From Stenotrophomonas sp. 169 (lineage in GTDB: Bacteria; Pseudomonadota; Gammaproteobacteria; Xanthomonadales; Xanthomonadaceae): a stretch of 64,000 bases of DNA. The number at the start of each line of letters is the position of its first letter. Positions within the stretch are counted from its first letter, which is position 1. Positions 1-9,745 of the stretch are shown one piece after another. The position numbers and the translations under genes were made by a program. Location of the stretch: positions 3,182,501-3,246,500 of the forward strand of contig NZ_CP061204.1 in the NCBI RefSeq assembly GCF_014621775.1. Direction: 5' to 3'. The notes under the pieces are model-generated. The model ran no database searches and was not told where the DNA came from. It was given only the letters and a program-made list of their open reading frames with translations.

Positions 1-1
1 C

Positions 2-607
2 ATCCTCCGTACATCCGAGCACTCTGACTTCAACGGAGGGAAGATCCGTCTGGAACAAAAGCTGCGCCGTCTCTCTGGCAATAAGTTTTCCATAGACTTC
101 AGCGATCAGCCTGCTGCCACAAAGACCTACCATGAAGCGCTGTGCCTTGAGAGCGGGATGCGACCCAGCACGGGGCGGGGAATACTGGGAGGTGAAAATG
201 CCATAGCCGCTTGGTCGTGCGTATCTTCCGAAACGCGAGAGGGCACTCCGGCCACCATCGAAGAAATCGAGCGCGCGTTCGACGAGCCTGCATCAAGCCA
301 GGACAACTGGACAGACTATGCACGTACCGCCGCTCCCTCTGGGAGTGCAGCACCGGGGCAGCCGTTCTTCGCCATCGGATCGATGAACGTGAAAAGCTCA
401 GTAGCCGGCGCAGTGTCCTACAGCGTCAGCGTCGATGACAGACGGTGCTACGCTCAAAGTGCCGAGCGTCACGCGGGTGCCTTCGAGCTTTCAGCGCAGA
501 CAGGTGTGAACTGCAGCGGCACCCGTCCCGGTTCTCTCAACACTGAACTGCGCGCCTGCGTCCCGCGCGCGTGTGGCCTGAGCCAAGGCAGCTACCGCAT
601 ACGGTGA
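2..607 (+). CDS. Hypothetical protein, 5' end outside window
   Basis: The frame is open from the first bases of the window to a TGA at 605-607, so the gene starts upstream; about 201 residues are visible. The first internal ATG (158) is not a convincing start because the open frame continues above it. The visible part is polar, with six scattered Cys residues in its last two thirds and an Arg-rich C-terminus, which would suit an exported disulphide-bonded protein, but no signal sequence can be seen. I recognise no family. Codon use is less GC-rich at third positions than in neighbouring genes, hinting at an accessory gene (inference). Confidence 0.5.
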   Translation: MLRTSEHSDFNGGKIRLEQKLRRLSGNKFSIDFSDQPAATKTYHEALCLESGMRPSTGRGILGGENAIAAWSCVSSETREGTPATIEEIERAFDEPASSQDNWTDYARTAAPSGSAAPGQPFFAIGSMNVKSSVAGAVSYSVSVDDRRCYAQSAERHAGAFELSAQTGVNCSGTRPGSLNTELRACVPRACGLSQGSYRIR

Positions 608-659
608 AGCGCCCCCAGGGCCTGTGACGACCAGCGGACGTCATCCACCAGACTCCAGC

Positions 660-2645
660 TCACGGCCTTGCACCCACCTCGTCCACGTCCTCGCGCAGGA
701 TGCGGCGGATTTCCAGCACGGCCTGCGGCGTCTCCTGCACGCTGTGGCCGGAGATGATCACCTTCTCCGACACGGCGCCCTCCAGGTGGGAACTCCAGTA
801 CGGCACCAGTCCGTCATCGGATTGCAGCAGCGGCACTTCTGGCTTGCGCTGGGCAATGATCGAGTGATATTTCAGCCCGGGCTGGATCGGCAGCGAGCCG
901 GCTGCCATGACGAAGGGATCGGTGGATTTCAGGTTGTCGATGCTGTTGGGCACGCGCAGCTTTTCACTCCCACTACGTTGCGCATCGGCCTGCTGCAGGG
1001 TGTTGAATGCATCCTCGAATGAACCCAGGATCGTCAACGGCAGACGCACCAGACGACCGATCAGGCGCCCCACCCGGTTGCCCGCGATGTCCGTTCCCTT
1101 GTGCGGGGCCGCGATGAAGATCGCCCGTTCCACGTTCGGCTGCGGCTGGAACTGCAGCAGCGGGCCCAGCTTGGTCTTCACCCGCTGCAGGCGCTCGCCT
1201 TTCAGGTCGTAGCGTGCCATCAGGTCGTTCCACAATGCATCGCCGGATGCGCTGACCATCAGCCGTCCCAGTACACCGCCCATGCTGTGGCCGATGAACA
1301 CCTGGTCCTTCGACGCACGCGTCTGCCCGCTGGGATCGAAGTGTTTCAGGGTGCTGTTGAACGCGCGCGAGATCTCGTACCGGTTCAGCGCAATCGGCGC
1401 ATTGGTCGGGTAATACACCTGCCACACCTGGAATTCGCGGCGCAGCTCCTCTTCGCCCATGATTTCGTTGGCCACGTTCACCCACGCTTCCGGACTGCTG
1501 CCCAATCCATGCAGCATGAAGATGATGCGGCGGTTCGGGTCCCAGGGTTGCATCAGGTAGATGTGCGGCTCCTTGATGCCTTCGGCCAAGCCGAACAAGG
1601 TGCGCAGCGCCTGCGTGGCGAACCCGCTCTGTGCAAGCCACAGCCCATACGCCGCAGTGAAGTTGCCGGCCAGCGGCACCTGCTGCCCGTGCAGGTCGAC
1701 CCGCTCGGTCGCTTCCGGTGAATACACATCAAGCAATACCTGGCTGGTCTTCAGCACGTCGTCCAGCGAGTCGCCCTTGAAGCGCAGCAGCGCGGTGGCG
1801 TTGATCGAGGACATCTCACTGTACTGCGGCACTTCGTGTTTCCTGGCGGGCGCGGCCGCATCCACCGGCGCGTCTGCCTCCGGCAAGGGGGTGCTCAACC
1901 GGGGTGGGTCCATCACCACCACCAGCTCGGCACCGAACCCATCACGGCGGTAGGTGCTGCGCAGGCCAACGAAGCTGATCGTTGCCGCCGACACCAGCCG
2001 GGTCGGCATGCTGGGCATCGACAGGCGATCGTAGTCGGAGGTGATCGTCCAGCGCTCGCCGGCCACGGGCGCGTTGTAGTCTTCGCCTTCCAGCGCGGAC
2101 GCGCGTGCCCGACGGAACACCACCGACGCCGTCTGCTCAGCAGCATAGTTGTAGTAGTCGCGCACCTGCGTCTGCCGATCCTCGAAGGCGCGATCAGAGG
2201 GCGCGCGGCCACTGAAGAACAGGTACGCATACGCGTAGCGCGCCGCTTCCAGCCATGCATCCACGGCCGCGTCGCTCATCGGCTCCTTGTCTGCATGCTT
2301 GGGTTTCGGACTGAGGGCCAGCGCCGTCTGCACCCACAGTTCGGACAGCGCCGACATGCGCTGCTCGGCACTGATGCCATCGGTATCCAGCAACGTCCTG
2401 CGGCAGACCACTACGTCCTTGCCACACTGGCTGGCATCCAGCCCCACAACGCTCAGTGTTTCCTGTGATGCCGCACTGAGCTTGCCGGTGGTCAGCACAT
2501 CCGAGCGCTTGCTGGACAGGTAATCGGTGTTGGCCACCTGCTTGACCGTTACCATCGCGCAGCCACTGCCCAGCAGCAGCACGGCGGCAGCGAGCAGCAG
2601 GCGTATCCTCTTCGGCAAGTAAACCGGCGCCCTCATGTCGATCAT
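660..2645 (-). CDS. Alpha/beta-hydrolase (lipase-like) lipoprotein
   Basis: A 661-aa protein with a lipoprotein signal: a hydrophobic stretch ending in LLGSGC, so Cys lipidation is expected. The C-terminal half is an alpha/beta hydrolase: oxyanion region FMLHGLGSSPEAW, nucleophile elbow GHSMGG with Ser454, a candidate acid in SDDGLVPYW and a candidate His in ISGHS near the C-terminus. This is the triacylglycerol lipase/PGAP1-like pattern. The N-terminal ~300 residues match nothing I know. Its ATG overlaps the stop of the upstream Lnb-domain gene by 4 bp, so the two are translationally coupled. A second in-frame ATG lies at 2636. Substrate unknown; probably an envelope esterase. Confidence 0.8.
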   Translation of the reverse strand: MIDMRAPVYLPKRIRLLLAAAVLLLGSGCAMVTVKQVANTDYLSSKRSDVLTTGKLSAASQETLSVVGLDASQCGKDVVVCRRTLLDTDGISAEQRMSALSELWVQTALALSPKPKHADKEPMSDAAVDAWLEAARYAYAYLFFSGRAPSDRAFEDRQTQVRDYYNYAAEQTASVVFRRARASALEGEDYNAPVAGERWTITSDYDRLSMPSMPTRLVSAATISFVGLRSTYRRDGFGAELVVVMDPPRLSTPLPEADAPVDAAAPARKHEVPQYSEMSSINATALLRFKGDSLDDVLKTSQVLLDVYSPEATERVDLHGQQVPLAGNFTAAYGLWLAQSGFATQALRTLFGLAEGIKEPHIYLMQPWDPNRRIIFMLHGLGSSPEAWVNVANEIMGEEELRREFQVWQVYYPTNAPIALNRYEISRAFNSTLKHFDPSGQTRASKDQVFIGHSMGGVLGRLMVSASGDALWNDLMARYDLKGERLQRVKTKLGPLLQFQPQPNVERAIFIAAPHKGTDIAGNRVGRLIGRLVRLPLTILGSFEDAFNTLQQADAQRSGSEKLRVPNSIDNLKSTDPFVMAAGSLPIQPGLKYHSIIAQRKPEVPLLQSDDGLVPYWSSHLEGAVSEKVIISGHSVQETPQAVLEIRRILREDVDEVGARP

Positions 2646-3670
2646 TGTTCATCTTCCTGGGCGGTGCCGGGCACGCCACAGCGGATCCATCTGGAGAAAT
2701 CCTTGTCAGACGCCGGCTGCAGTGCGCGATCGGTGATGCGTGCGCGCTCGCGGAGCGCTTTGAACGAATGCCCCGGCGTCAACGCGCCTTGATCGAATGC
2801 GTAGCGGTCCAGATACCCGGACAGCAGCAGGCGGTAGTCCAGCGGCAGCCCGGGGGCGATGTGCCGCGCCAGATCAAATACGATCGTGGTGCAGTTGCTG
2901 GTCAAGGTGTTGTAGAACGCCGGCGCCGCATCGAGCGTGCGTGCCTCGTCGATGTAGGCAGCGAACAAGGTACGTAGCTGGGCCTGGCTCAGGCCATGCA
3001 GCCGGTACAGATAGACATCCTCGCCGCGCGCATTGGTGCGCGTGCGGATGATGTCGGTTTCTTCGGATGCCACCAGGGTCATTTCGAACTTGCGGAAGAA
3101 GCCGCCCAGCGCGGAGAACGACTCGCCCTGCTCTTTGCGGATCTCCAGCGAGAACACCAGCTGGCGACCGTCCTCGAACCCGAACGACACCAATGTGTGG
3201 GCGATCGCAGGTCCCATCCAATACGACATCACCAGGTCGGCCGACGCCAACTGCTGCAGGTCGTACTCCCGGCGGACCCAGCGCGCATCGTAGTCCTGCT
3301 CGGTGCGCCAGGTGAAGTCGCGCACGTTGTCCAGCACGACCCTCCGACCGTCGAAAGAGGCCACGTGCAGCCGCTGCGCCACGTCGTCGGCCCATGCGCG
3401 GTCCTGTCGCGGCGTCAGGCCCAGCCACGTCAGTGCCGCAGCCACCATGCACAGCCCGTACGCGGCGGGCAGCCTGCGCCCCGCCCGTCCGCGGGCCACA
3501 CGCACCGACATCCAGCCACCCGCCAGCAACCAGAGCAGCGCCGCGCACCCTGCCAACCAGCCGGGTCCCGGCACCTGATAGAACACCAGTCCAGCGACCC
3601 ACAGGGTGGCCAGCAGCATGAGGGTTCCGATACTCCAACGGCCTGCTGCCTTCACGGGGACCTGTCGCAT
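2642..3670 (-). CDS. Lnb N-terminal periplasmic domain (DUF4105) membrane protein
   Basis: 342 aa. Three hydrophobic helices occupy about residues 15-95, followed by a periplasmic domain of the DUF4105/PF13387 type. The diagnostic motif is FYNTLTSNCTTIVFDL near residue 255, containing the conserved Asn-Cys. The domain is named for the N-terminal part of Lnb, the lipoprotein intramolecular transacylase of Gram-positives; in proteobacteria its role is not settled. It is the first gene of a two-gene unit, overlapping the lipase-like lipoprotein by 4 bp (ATGA). The pairing of an Lnb-type domain with an esterase lipoprotein suggests a shared role on lipids or lipoproteins (inference). Confidence 0.8.
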   Translation of the reverse strand: MRQVPVKAAGRWSIGTLMLLATLWVAGLVFYQVPGPGWLAGCAALLWLLAGGWMSVRVARGRAGRRLPAAYGLCMVAAALTWLGLTPRQDRAWADDVAQRLHVASFDGRRVVLDNVRDFTWRTEQDYDARWVRREYDLQQLASADLVMSYWMGPAIAHTLVSFGFEDGRQLVFSLEIRKEQGESFSALGGFFRKFEMTLVASEETDIIRTRTNARGEDVYLYRLHGLSQAQLRTLFAAYIDEARTLDAAPAFYNTLTSNCTTIVFDLARHIAPGLPLDYRLLLSGYLDRYAFDQGALTPGHSFKALRERARITDRALQPASDKDFSRWIRCGVPGTAQEDEQ

Positions 3671-3834
3671 TCATCTTGGGGCGCCTAGTTAGCCACAAGC
3701 GAGGTGCCGGGGAAATCCGAAGGCGTTCAGGAATGGCCGCCGCGCGGACCGGTGGCGTCCCGGTAGCCGCCGGGAGCGCTACCGCGCGACGGGAGATACT
3801 TCGGGCAGAATGACGCCACGCACCGGGAGGGATC

Positions 3835-4233
3835 ATGGGCATCAAAGAGGTTTCGGCTGTGGCGGTCAACGAATGGCACACCGCCCGTTGCCATTGTGGC
3901 GCCGTGCAATTGCGCCTGCATCTGCCTGATGGCATCGTCGATCCGCGCCGGTGTGACTGCTCGTTGTGTCGGCGTCGTGGCGCCATCGCGGCCACTGTCT
4001 CTGAAAACGGGATCGAGATCCTGCAGGGGCACGCGCACCTGCGTCTGTACCAGTTCAACACCCACGTGGCCGAGCACTGGTTCTGCGATGTCTGCGGAAT
4101 CTACACACACCACCGTCGGCGCTCGAATCCGCATGAGTACGGCTACAACGTGGCCTGCCTGGAGGGCATCGATCCGTTCGGGCTGGGCGTGGTACCCACC
4201 AATGACGGGGTCAACCACCCGGCCGACCGATAG
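3835..4233 (+). CDS. GFA/CENP-V family zinc protein
   Basis: 132 aa with the full cysteine set of the GFA (glutathione-dependent formaldehyde-activating enzyme-like)/CENP-V fold: RCHCGAV near residue 21, CDCSLCRRRG near 42 and FCDVCGIY near 84, which bind two zinc ions in characterised members. An AGGGATC stretch just upstream of the ATG serves as ribosome site. It stands alone between two minus-strand units. Members act on S-hydroxymethylglutathione or are simply of unknown function, so no specific reaction is claimed. Confidence 0.85.
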   Translation: MGIKEVSAVAVNEWHTARCHCGAVQLRLHLPDGIVDPRRCDCSLCRRRGAIAATVSENGIEILQGHAHLRLYQFNTHVAEHWFCDVCGIYTHHRRRSNPHEYGYNVACLEGIDPFGLGVVPTNDGVNHPADR

Positions 4234-4241
4234 ACACCAGG

Positions 4242-4442
4242 TCAGTGCCTGCTGCGGCGGCTCGGGGCGGCAACCTTCTGCCAGGGCGAGATCGCCAGGC
4301 GACCTGCGCGTACGGGGCGCTTCAGGGTCAGGCGCCGGGCGCCTGCTTCGGGAGGCGCATCCGGTCCCTCTTCGATCGGCCCTGCATCGCTTGGCGTTGC
4401 CAGTAGTGCAGTGTGCGGAAGCAGGCGGTCAATGAGCCACAT
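4242..4442 (-). CDS. Possible small hypothetical protein
   Basis: A 66-aa reading frame in the spacer between the GFA gene and the RND pump. A GGAG sits seven bases before the ATG, which is the main support. The product is basic at the C-terminus (ends PSRRSRH) and Pro/Ala-rich in the middle, with no transmembrane segment or family resemblance. It may be a lineage-specific small protein or chance; if it is not real, the 320-bp spacer holds no other obvious gene. Confidence 0.3.
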   Translation of the reverse strand: MWLIDRLLPHTALLATPSDAGPIEEGPDAPPEAGARRLTLKRPVRAGRLAISPWQKVAAPSRRSRH

Positions 4443-4554
4443 GGCGGAACTCCGTTGGGGGCGGGTGCACCCACCCTAAGTCCGCCCCGGCGACCGCCAT
4501 GTGATCCGCCGATGACATGACGATGACCGTGCTGAACGGCACGGCCACTCACGT

Positions 4555-7500
4555 TCAGGCGCTCTTTTTCCGCCGGCCCAGACCGCGCACCAGCACGAAG
4601 AACAACGGCACCATCAAGATCGCCAACAGCGTGCCGGACACCATGCCGCCGATCACGCTGATACCGATCTCGCGTCGGCTCACCGCCCCGGCACCCGTGG
4701 CCAGGGCCAGCGGCACTACGCCGGCCACGAAGGCCAGCGAGGTCATCACGATGGGCCGCAGCCGCAGGCGCGCCCCTTCCAGGGCCGCATCCACCGCAGA
4801 GCGTCCGGCACGGTACTCGGCCTCGGCGAATTCCACGATCAGGATCGCGTTCTTTGCCGACAGGCCGATGGTGGTCAACATGCCGACCTGGAAATAGATG
4901 TCGTTGACGAAGCCTGCGACGGTGGTCGCCAACACGGTGCCGAGCACGCCCAGCGGAATCACCAGCAGCACCGCCACCGGCACTGTCCAGCTTTCATACA
5001 GCGCCGCGAGGCACAGGAAAATGAACGCAATGGACGCCAGGTACAGCCAGATCGTCTGGTTGCTGGAGAGCTGCTCCTGGTAGGACAGGCCGCTCCACTG
5101 CAGGCCGAATCCCTCTTCCTGGGCCACCAATTGCGTCATGCGGCCCATGGCCTGACCCGAGCTGCTGCCCTGGGCGGCACTGCCCTGCAGCTGCATCGCC
5201 GGCAGGCCGTTGAAGCGTTGCTGCAGCTGCGGCCCGCGCTCCCAATGCGTGCGGGCAAAACTGGCGAACGATGCCATCTGCCCATCGCTGCCACGCACAT
5301 ACCACTGGTTGATGTCCTCGGGCACGCTCCGGTACGGGGCGTCGCCCTGAATGTAAACGCGCTTGACCCGGCCGCGGTCCAGGAAATCATTCACGTAGGT
5401 TCCGCCCCAGGCGGCCGACAACGTGGTGTTGATGTCCGCCTGCGCCAGACCCAGGGCGCTCGCCTGGGCCTGGTCGATATCCACCTGCAGCTGGGCGCGA
5501 TCGCCCAGTCCATTCAAGCGCACCGATGAAAGGCCGGCGTCCTCGTTGGCCGCCTGCACCACGCGCTGTTGCGCCACCTTCAGCGCTTCGCGGCCCGCCG
5601 CACTGCTGTCCTGCAGCCACAGTTCGAACCCGCTGGACTGGCCCAGCCCGCGCACCGCAGGCGGCGACAGGACGTTGACCTGAGCATCGGCCACAGCACG
5701 GAAGTGCGCGTTGGCGCGGGCGATGATCGCATCGGCGCTGGTGTCCCCATCGCGCTCACTCCACGGTTTCAGCGCAAGGAACCCCTGGCCCGCGTTCTGC
5801 CCTGTACCGGCATTGTTGCGACCGACCACCACGAAGGCGACATCCACGCTCTGCTTTTCATTTTCACGGAAGTAACGTCCGATTTCCTCGCCCAATGCTT
5901 CGGTCTTGGCCATGGGCGTACCCTCCGGCGTGGTGAACTGGAACATCACCAGCCCTTGGTCCTCTACGGGCAGGAAGCCGGTCGGCATGCGCAGGTACAG
6001 GCCCGCCACCGCTACGACCACCAGCAGATAGAGGACCATCCAGCGCCGCGGCCGACCGACCACGTGGGCCAGGCCGGCACGGTAGGAGGCCTGGGTGCGT
6101 TCCACCCGATCATTGAACCAGCGGAAGAAGCGTCCCGGCGGGCGCTCCTTGTCGGCGGGCTTGAGCAGGGTGGCGCACAGTGCCGGGGTCAGGGTCAGCG
6201 CGACCAGCGCGGAAAGCACCATGGCCGACGCAATGGTGATCGAGAACTGCCGGTAGATGATGCCGGTGGCTCCGCCAAACATCGCCATCGGCAGGAAAAC
6301 GGCACCGAGCACCACGGTGATGCCGATCAGCGCACCGGTGATCTCGCCCATCGAGCGCTCGGTGGCTTCGGCGGGTGGCAGCCCTTCTTCGTGGATGATG
6401 CGCTCGACGTTCTCCACCACCACGATCGCATCGTCCACCAGCAGACCGATCGCCAGCACCATCGCGAACAGCGTCAGCGTGTTGATCGTGAACCCGGCGA
6501 CGGCCAGCACCCCGAAGGTTCCCAGCAATACCACCGGCACCGTGATCGCCGGGATCAGCGTCGCGCGCAGGTTCTGCAGGAACAGGAACATCACCACCAC
6601 CACCAGGATGATCGCCTCGATCAACGTATGGACCACCCCTTCCACCGACACCCGTACAAATGGGGTGCTGTCGCGTGGATACGCCACCTCAAGGCCAGGC
6701 GGGAACGTCGGCTTCAAGCGCTCGATTTCCGCACGCACGGCATCGGCGGTCTGCAGGGCATTGGCACCGGAGGCCAAGGTGACCGAGAATCCGGCGGCCG
6801 GGTACCCATTGAGGAAACTGCTCATGGTGTAGCCCTGCGCACCGATCTCGATGCGCGCGACCTGGTCCAGCGTCAAGGCCGCGCCATTGGGCAGTGTCTT
6901 GAGGATGATCGCGCGGAACTGCTCCGGGGTCTGCAGCCGTGACTGCGAGGTCACCGTGGCGTTGAGGCTCTGGCCGTCCATCGCCGGCAGACCGCCCAGC
7001 TCGCCGGCCGTCACCTGGGTGTTCTGCGCCTCGATCGCGCTGCGCACATCGCTCGGCATCAGGCTGTAGGCACGAAGCTGATGGGGATCCATCCAGATGC
7101 GCATCGCGTAGGGAGCGCCGAACACATCGATCTCGCCGACGCCCGGGATACGGCTCATCGGATCCTGCACGCTGCTGGACAGGAAATCCGACACGTCCAC
7201 GCGCTGCATCTTGCCGGTGGTGTCATACAGCGCGACCACCATCAGCGAGTCGCCCTGCGACTTGGCTACTGTCACGCCCTGCTGCTGCACTTCCTGCGGC
7301 AGGCGGTTGATCGCCTGGTTGACGCTGTTCTGCACCTGCACCTGGGCGATGTCCGGGTCGGCCTGCTGGTCGAAGGTGACCGTGATGCGTGCCTGCCCTG
7401 CGGAAGAGCTGCTGGAAGAAAAATACAACAGGTGGTCGATGCCCTTGATCTGCTGCTCGATCACCTGCGTGACGCTGTCTTCCACGGTCTGCGCGGACGC

Positions 7501-7656
7501 ACCGGTGTAGTTGGCGGTGATGTTGATCTGGGGAGGCGCAATGTCAGGGTACTGCTCCACCGGCAACTGCAGGACCGCGATGCTGCCCAGGGCCATGATG
7601 GAGATCGCCAGTACCCAGGCGAAGATCGGACGGTGGATGAAGAATCGGGAGAGCAT
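4555..7656 (-). CDS. RND multidrug efflux permease (HAE1 family, SmeZ/AcrB-like)
   Basis: 1033 aa from the ATG at 7656, a normal RND length; the protein begins MLSRFFIHRPIFAWV as AcrB relatives do, so the longer upstream frame is rejected. The proton-relay pair Asp408-Asp409 is seen in GLLVDDAIVVVENV (TM4), and the matching lysine in LSAKNAILIVEF (TM10). It forms the inner-membrane trimer that pumps drugs using the proton gradient, with the adaptor encoded 7 bp upstream. No outer-membrane channel gene follows, so it must borrow one. Layout and divergent two-component genes resemble smeYZ/smeSyRy of S. maltophilia, an aminoglycoside pump, but that identity needs alignment. Confidence 0.93.
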   Translation of the reverse strand: MLSRFFIHRPIFAWVLAISIMALGSIAVLQLPVEQYPDIAPPQINITANYTGASAQTVEDSVTQVIEQQIKGIDHLLYFSSSSSSAGQARITVTFDQQADPDIAQVQVQNSVNQAINRLPQEVQQQGVTVAKSQGDSLMVVALYDTTGKMQRVDVSDFLSSSVQDPMSRIPGVGEIDVFGAPYAMRIWMDPHQLRAYSLMPSDVRSAIEAQNTQVTAGELGGLPAMDGQSLNATVTSQSRLQTPEQFRAIILKTLPNGAALTLDQVARIEIGAQGYTMSSFLNGYPAAGFSVTLASGANALQTADAVRAEIERLKPTFPPGLEVAYPRDSTPFVRVSVEGVVHTLIEAIILVVVVMFLFLQNLRATLIPAITVPVVLLGTFGVLAVAGFTINTLTLFAMVLAIGLLVDDAIVVVENVERIIHEEGLPPAEATERSMGEITGALIGITVVLGAVFLPMAMFGGATGIIYRQFSITIASAMVLSALVALTLTPALCATLLKPADKERPPGRFFRWFNDRVERTQASYRAGLAHVVGRPRRWMVLYLLVVVAVAGLYLRMPTGFLPVEDQGLVMFQFTTPEGTPMAKTEALGEEIGRYFRENEKQSVDVAFVVVGRNNAGTGQNAGQGFLALKPWSERDGDTSADAIIARANAHFRAVADAQVNVLSPPAVRGLGQSSGFELWLQDSSAAGREALKVAQQRVVQAANEDAGLSSVRLNGLGDRAQLQVDIDQAQASALGLAQADINTTLSAAWGGTYVNDFLDRGRVKRVYIQGDAPYRSVPEDINQWYVRGSDGQMASFASFARTHWERGPQLQQRFNGLPAMQLQGSAAQGSSSGQAMGRMTQLVAQEEGFGLQWSGLSYQEQLSSNQTIWLYLASIAFIFLCLAALYESWTVPVAVLLVIPLGVLGTVLATTVAGFVNDIYFQVGMLTTIGLSAKNAILIVEFAEAEYRAGRSAVDAALEGARLRLRPIVMTSLAFVAGVVPLALATGAGAVSRREIGISVIGGMVSGTLLAILMVPLFFVLVRGLGRRKKSA

Positions 7657-7663
7657 GCGCAGG

Positions 7664-8836
7664 TCAGCCCTTCTTCGCTGCGGTGTCGGCGGGTGCCACG
7701 GCAACCTTGGCACCGTCCTTGGCGTCCGTCACCGCCACCTTCGCCCCATCCACGAGACCTTGCCGGCCGCCGATGACGATGCGCTCCCCGGCCTTCAGGC
7801 CATCGGCCACCAGCCATTGGTCGCCGACCGCGCGCAGGGTGCGGAATTCCCGCTGGCGCACTACGTCGTCGGCATCCACGACCCAGGCAAGCGCGTTGCC
7901 ACGCGGACTGCGATCGACCACGGACTGCGGCACCAGCACTGCCTGCTGGCGCGTGCCCTGCCCGACCATCGCACGCACGTACATGCCCGGCAGCAGTTGC
8001 CCGTCCGGGTTCGGGAAGGTCGCCCGCAGGGTGATGCTGCCGGTGTCCTGGTCCACGTCCAGATCGGCAAACTCCAGCGTGCCCTGCAGCGGGTACGCGC
8101 TGCCGTCGGACAGCTTCAATGTCACCGGCGTCGCCGATGCCTGCACGCCGCCCTCGGCAATGGCACGGCGCAGCGCCAGGAAATCATTGCTGGACTGGGT
8201 GATATCCACATTCATCGGATCCACCTGCTGGATCTTCGCCAGCGGCTCGGCCTGGCCGGAAGTCACCAGCGCGCCCGGAGTGAAAAGCGCCCGGCCCACC
8301 CGTCCGCTGATCGGTGCGGACACCGCGGCGAACCGTAGATTGGTCTGCGCGGTCTGCAGGGCCGCATTGGCCCCATCCACCGCCGCGTCGGCCTGCTTGG
8401 CCGTGGCGATCGCATCGTCCACCGCCTGTTGCGAGGTCAGCTGCTCCTGGCCCAGCGCCTGCAACCGCCCGGCGCGCAGGCGCTCGGTCACGGCCGTGGC
8501 CTGCGCCGTGCGCAGGTTCGCCGCCGCCTCGTTCAACGCCGCCTGGTACAGCGACGGGTCGATCTGGAACAACGGATCACCTGCGTGGACGGTAGCCCCC
8601 TCTTCGAACAGCCGCTTCAGCAACACACCGGAAACCTGCGGGCGTACATCCGATTCTTCGAAGGCAACTGTTCGTCCCGGCAGCTCCTGGTCCAATGCGA
8701 CGGGCCGGGCCTGCAGGGTCATCACCGATACGTCGCGCGGCGCGGCAGCGGGGGCGGCCTCTTTCTGCGTGCACCCGTTGAGAACAAAGCAAAGGGTGGC
8801 GGCGAGGACCAGCCTGCCGAAACATGGGGAGACCAT
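7664..8836 (-). CDS. RND efflux periplasmic adaptor (membrane fusion protein, SmeY/AcrA-like)
   Basis: 390 aa from the ATG at 8836, which precedes a lipoprotein signal (LCFVLNGC). Longer in-frame starts would place non-coding sequence ahead of that signal. Order: lipoyl half (QVSGVLLKRLFEEG), alpha-helical hairpin (about 100-165), second lipoyl half (VSAPISGRVG), beta-barrel and membrane-proximal domains (LPGMYVRAMV). It bridges the permease to an outer-membrane channel. First gene of the pump operon, divergent from the response-regulator gene across a 225-bp spacer, so regulation by that two-component system is likely (inference). Confidence 0.93.
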   Translation of the reverse strand: MVSPCFGRLVLAATLCFVLNGCTQKEAAPAAAPRDVSVMTLQARPVALDQELPGRTVAFEESDVRPQVSGVLLKRLFEEGATVHAGDPLFQIDPSLYQAALNEAAANLRTAQATAVTERLRAGRLQALGQEQLTSQQAVDDAIATAKQADAAVDGANAALQTAQTNLRFAAVSAPISGRVGRALFTPGALVTSGQAEPLAKIQQVDPMNVDITQSSNDFLALRRAIAEGGVQASATPVTLKLSDGSAYPLQGTLEFADLDVDQDTGSITLRATFPNPDGQLLPGMYVRAMVGQGTRQQAVLVPQSVVDRSPRGNALAWVVDADDVVRQREFRTLRAVGDQWLVADGLKAGERIVIGGRQGLVDGAKVAVTDAKDGAKVAVAPADTAAKKG

Positions 8837-9061
8837 CGGATATTTTCCTGCGGGGGAAGGAAATCGGGGAGTTTTCGGACGAATCCGATGCGATGCGTCG
8901 TGTGCCACGTCACAGCGGTGTCGCCCATGCCGCATCCTGCGTGCGGCGAATATAGAAGAAAACCCCTGCACGGACGTGTGGAAACTAAATGAAACTTTCT
9001 TCATTTGCAGCAGACGCCTGCGGTTGCGAGGATGCACTGTCCCCTGAACCCGGCTACGGCC

Positions 9062-9745
9062 ATGCCGCGCGTACTGACCATTGAGGATGACGCCGTGACG
9101 GCCGAGGAGATTGCGACAGAACTGCGTAGCCGCGGGTTCATCGTGGACGTGGCCGATGACGGCATCAAGGGACTGGAATGTGCCCAAAGCGGCCGCTATG
9201 ACGCGATCACCCTGGATCGCATGCTGCCGGGACTGGATGGACTGGCGTTGGTCGCCCGCTTGCGCCATCAGGGCATCAGCACGCCCGTGCTGATGATCAG
9301 CGCGCTGTCCGACGTGGATGAGCGGGTGCGCGGTCTGCGGGCCGGCGGTGACGATTACCTGACCAAGCCGTTTGCTTCCGACGAAATGTCGGCGCGCATC
9401 GAGGTGCTGTTACGCCGCCATGCCCAGGTGCCCCTCGCCGACAGCGTGCTGCGGGCCGGTGACCTTGAGCTGGACCTGATGGCGCGCTGTGCACGCCGCG
9501 GTGGACAGGAAATCAGCCTGCTGCCGACGGAATTCAAACTGCTGGAGTTTCTGATGCGAAACACCGGTCAGGTGTTGAGCCGCACCATGCTGTTCCAGGA
9601 AGTGTGGGGGTATCACTTCGATCCGGGCACCAATCTGATCGAGGTCCATATCGGCCGCCTGCGTCGCCGCATCGACCAGCCCGACCGGACGCAACCGATC
9701 AAGACCGTACGAGGAACCGGCTATGTCTTCGACGCGGCTCACTGA
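9062..9745 (+). CDS. OmpR/PhoB-family response regulator
   Basis: 227 aa from the ATG at 9062 (MPRVLTIEDD); earlier in-frame ATGs would add residues outside the receiver fold. Receiver domain about 1-118 with acidic pocket EDD, phospho-acceptor Asp52 in LDRMLPG and conserved Lys in TKPF. C-terminal winged helix about 128-225 (LLPTEFKLLEFLMRN, VHIGRLRRRID, VRGTGYVF). It overlaps the kinase gene by 23 bp, indicating coupled expression. Divergent from the RND adaptor, it probably controls that pump, as SmeRy does for smeYZ (inference from context). Confidence 0.93.
   Translation: MPRVLTIEDDAVTAEEIATELRSRGFIVDVADDGIKGLECAQSGRYDAITLDRMLPGLDGLALVARLRHQGISTPVLMISALSDVDERVRGLRAGGDDYLTKPFASDEMSARIEVLLRRHAQVPLADSVLRAGDLELDLMARCARRGGQEISLLPTEFKLLEFLMRNTGQVLSRTMLFQEVWGYHFDPGTNLIEVHIGRLRRRIDQPDRTQPIKTVRGTGYVFDAAH

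Noticed and set aside
5569..6942. Long plus-strand frame (457 aa) antisense to the RND permease
   Set aside because: His/Gln/Arg-rich shadow of a high-GC gene; the opposite strand encodes a complete, motif-bearing AcrB homologue.
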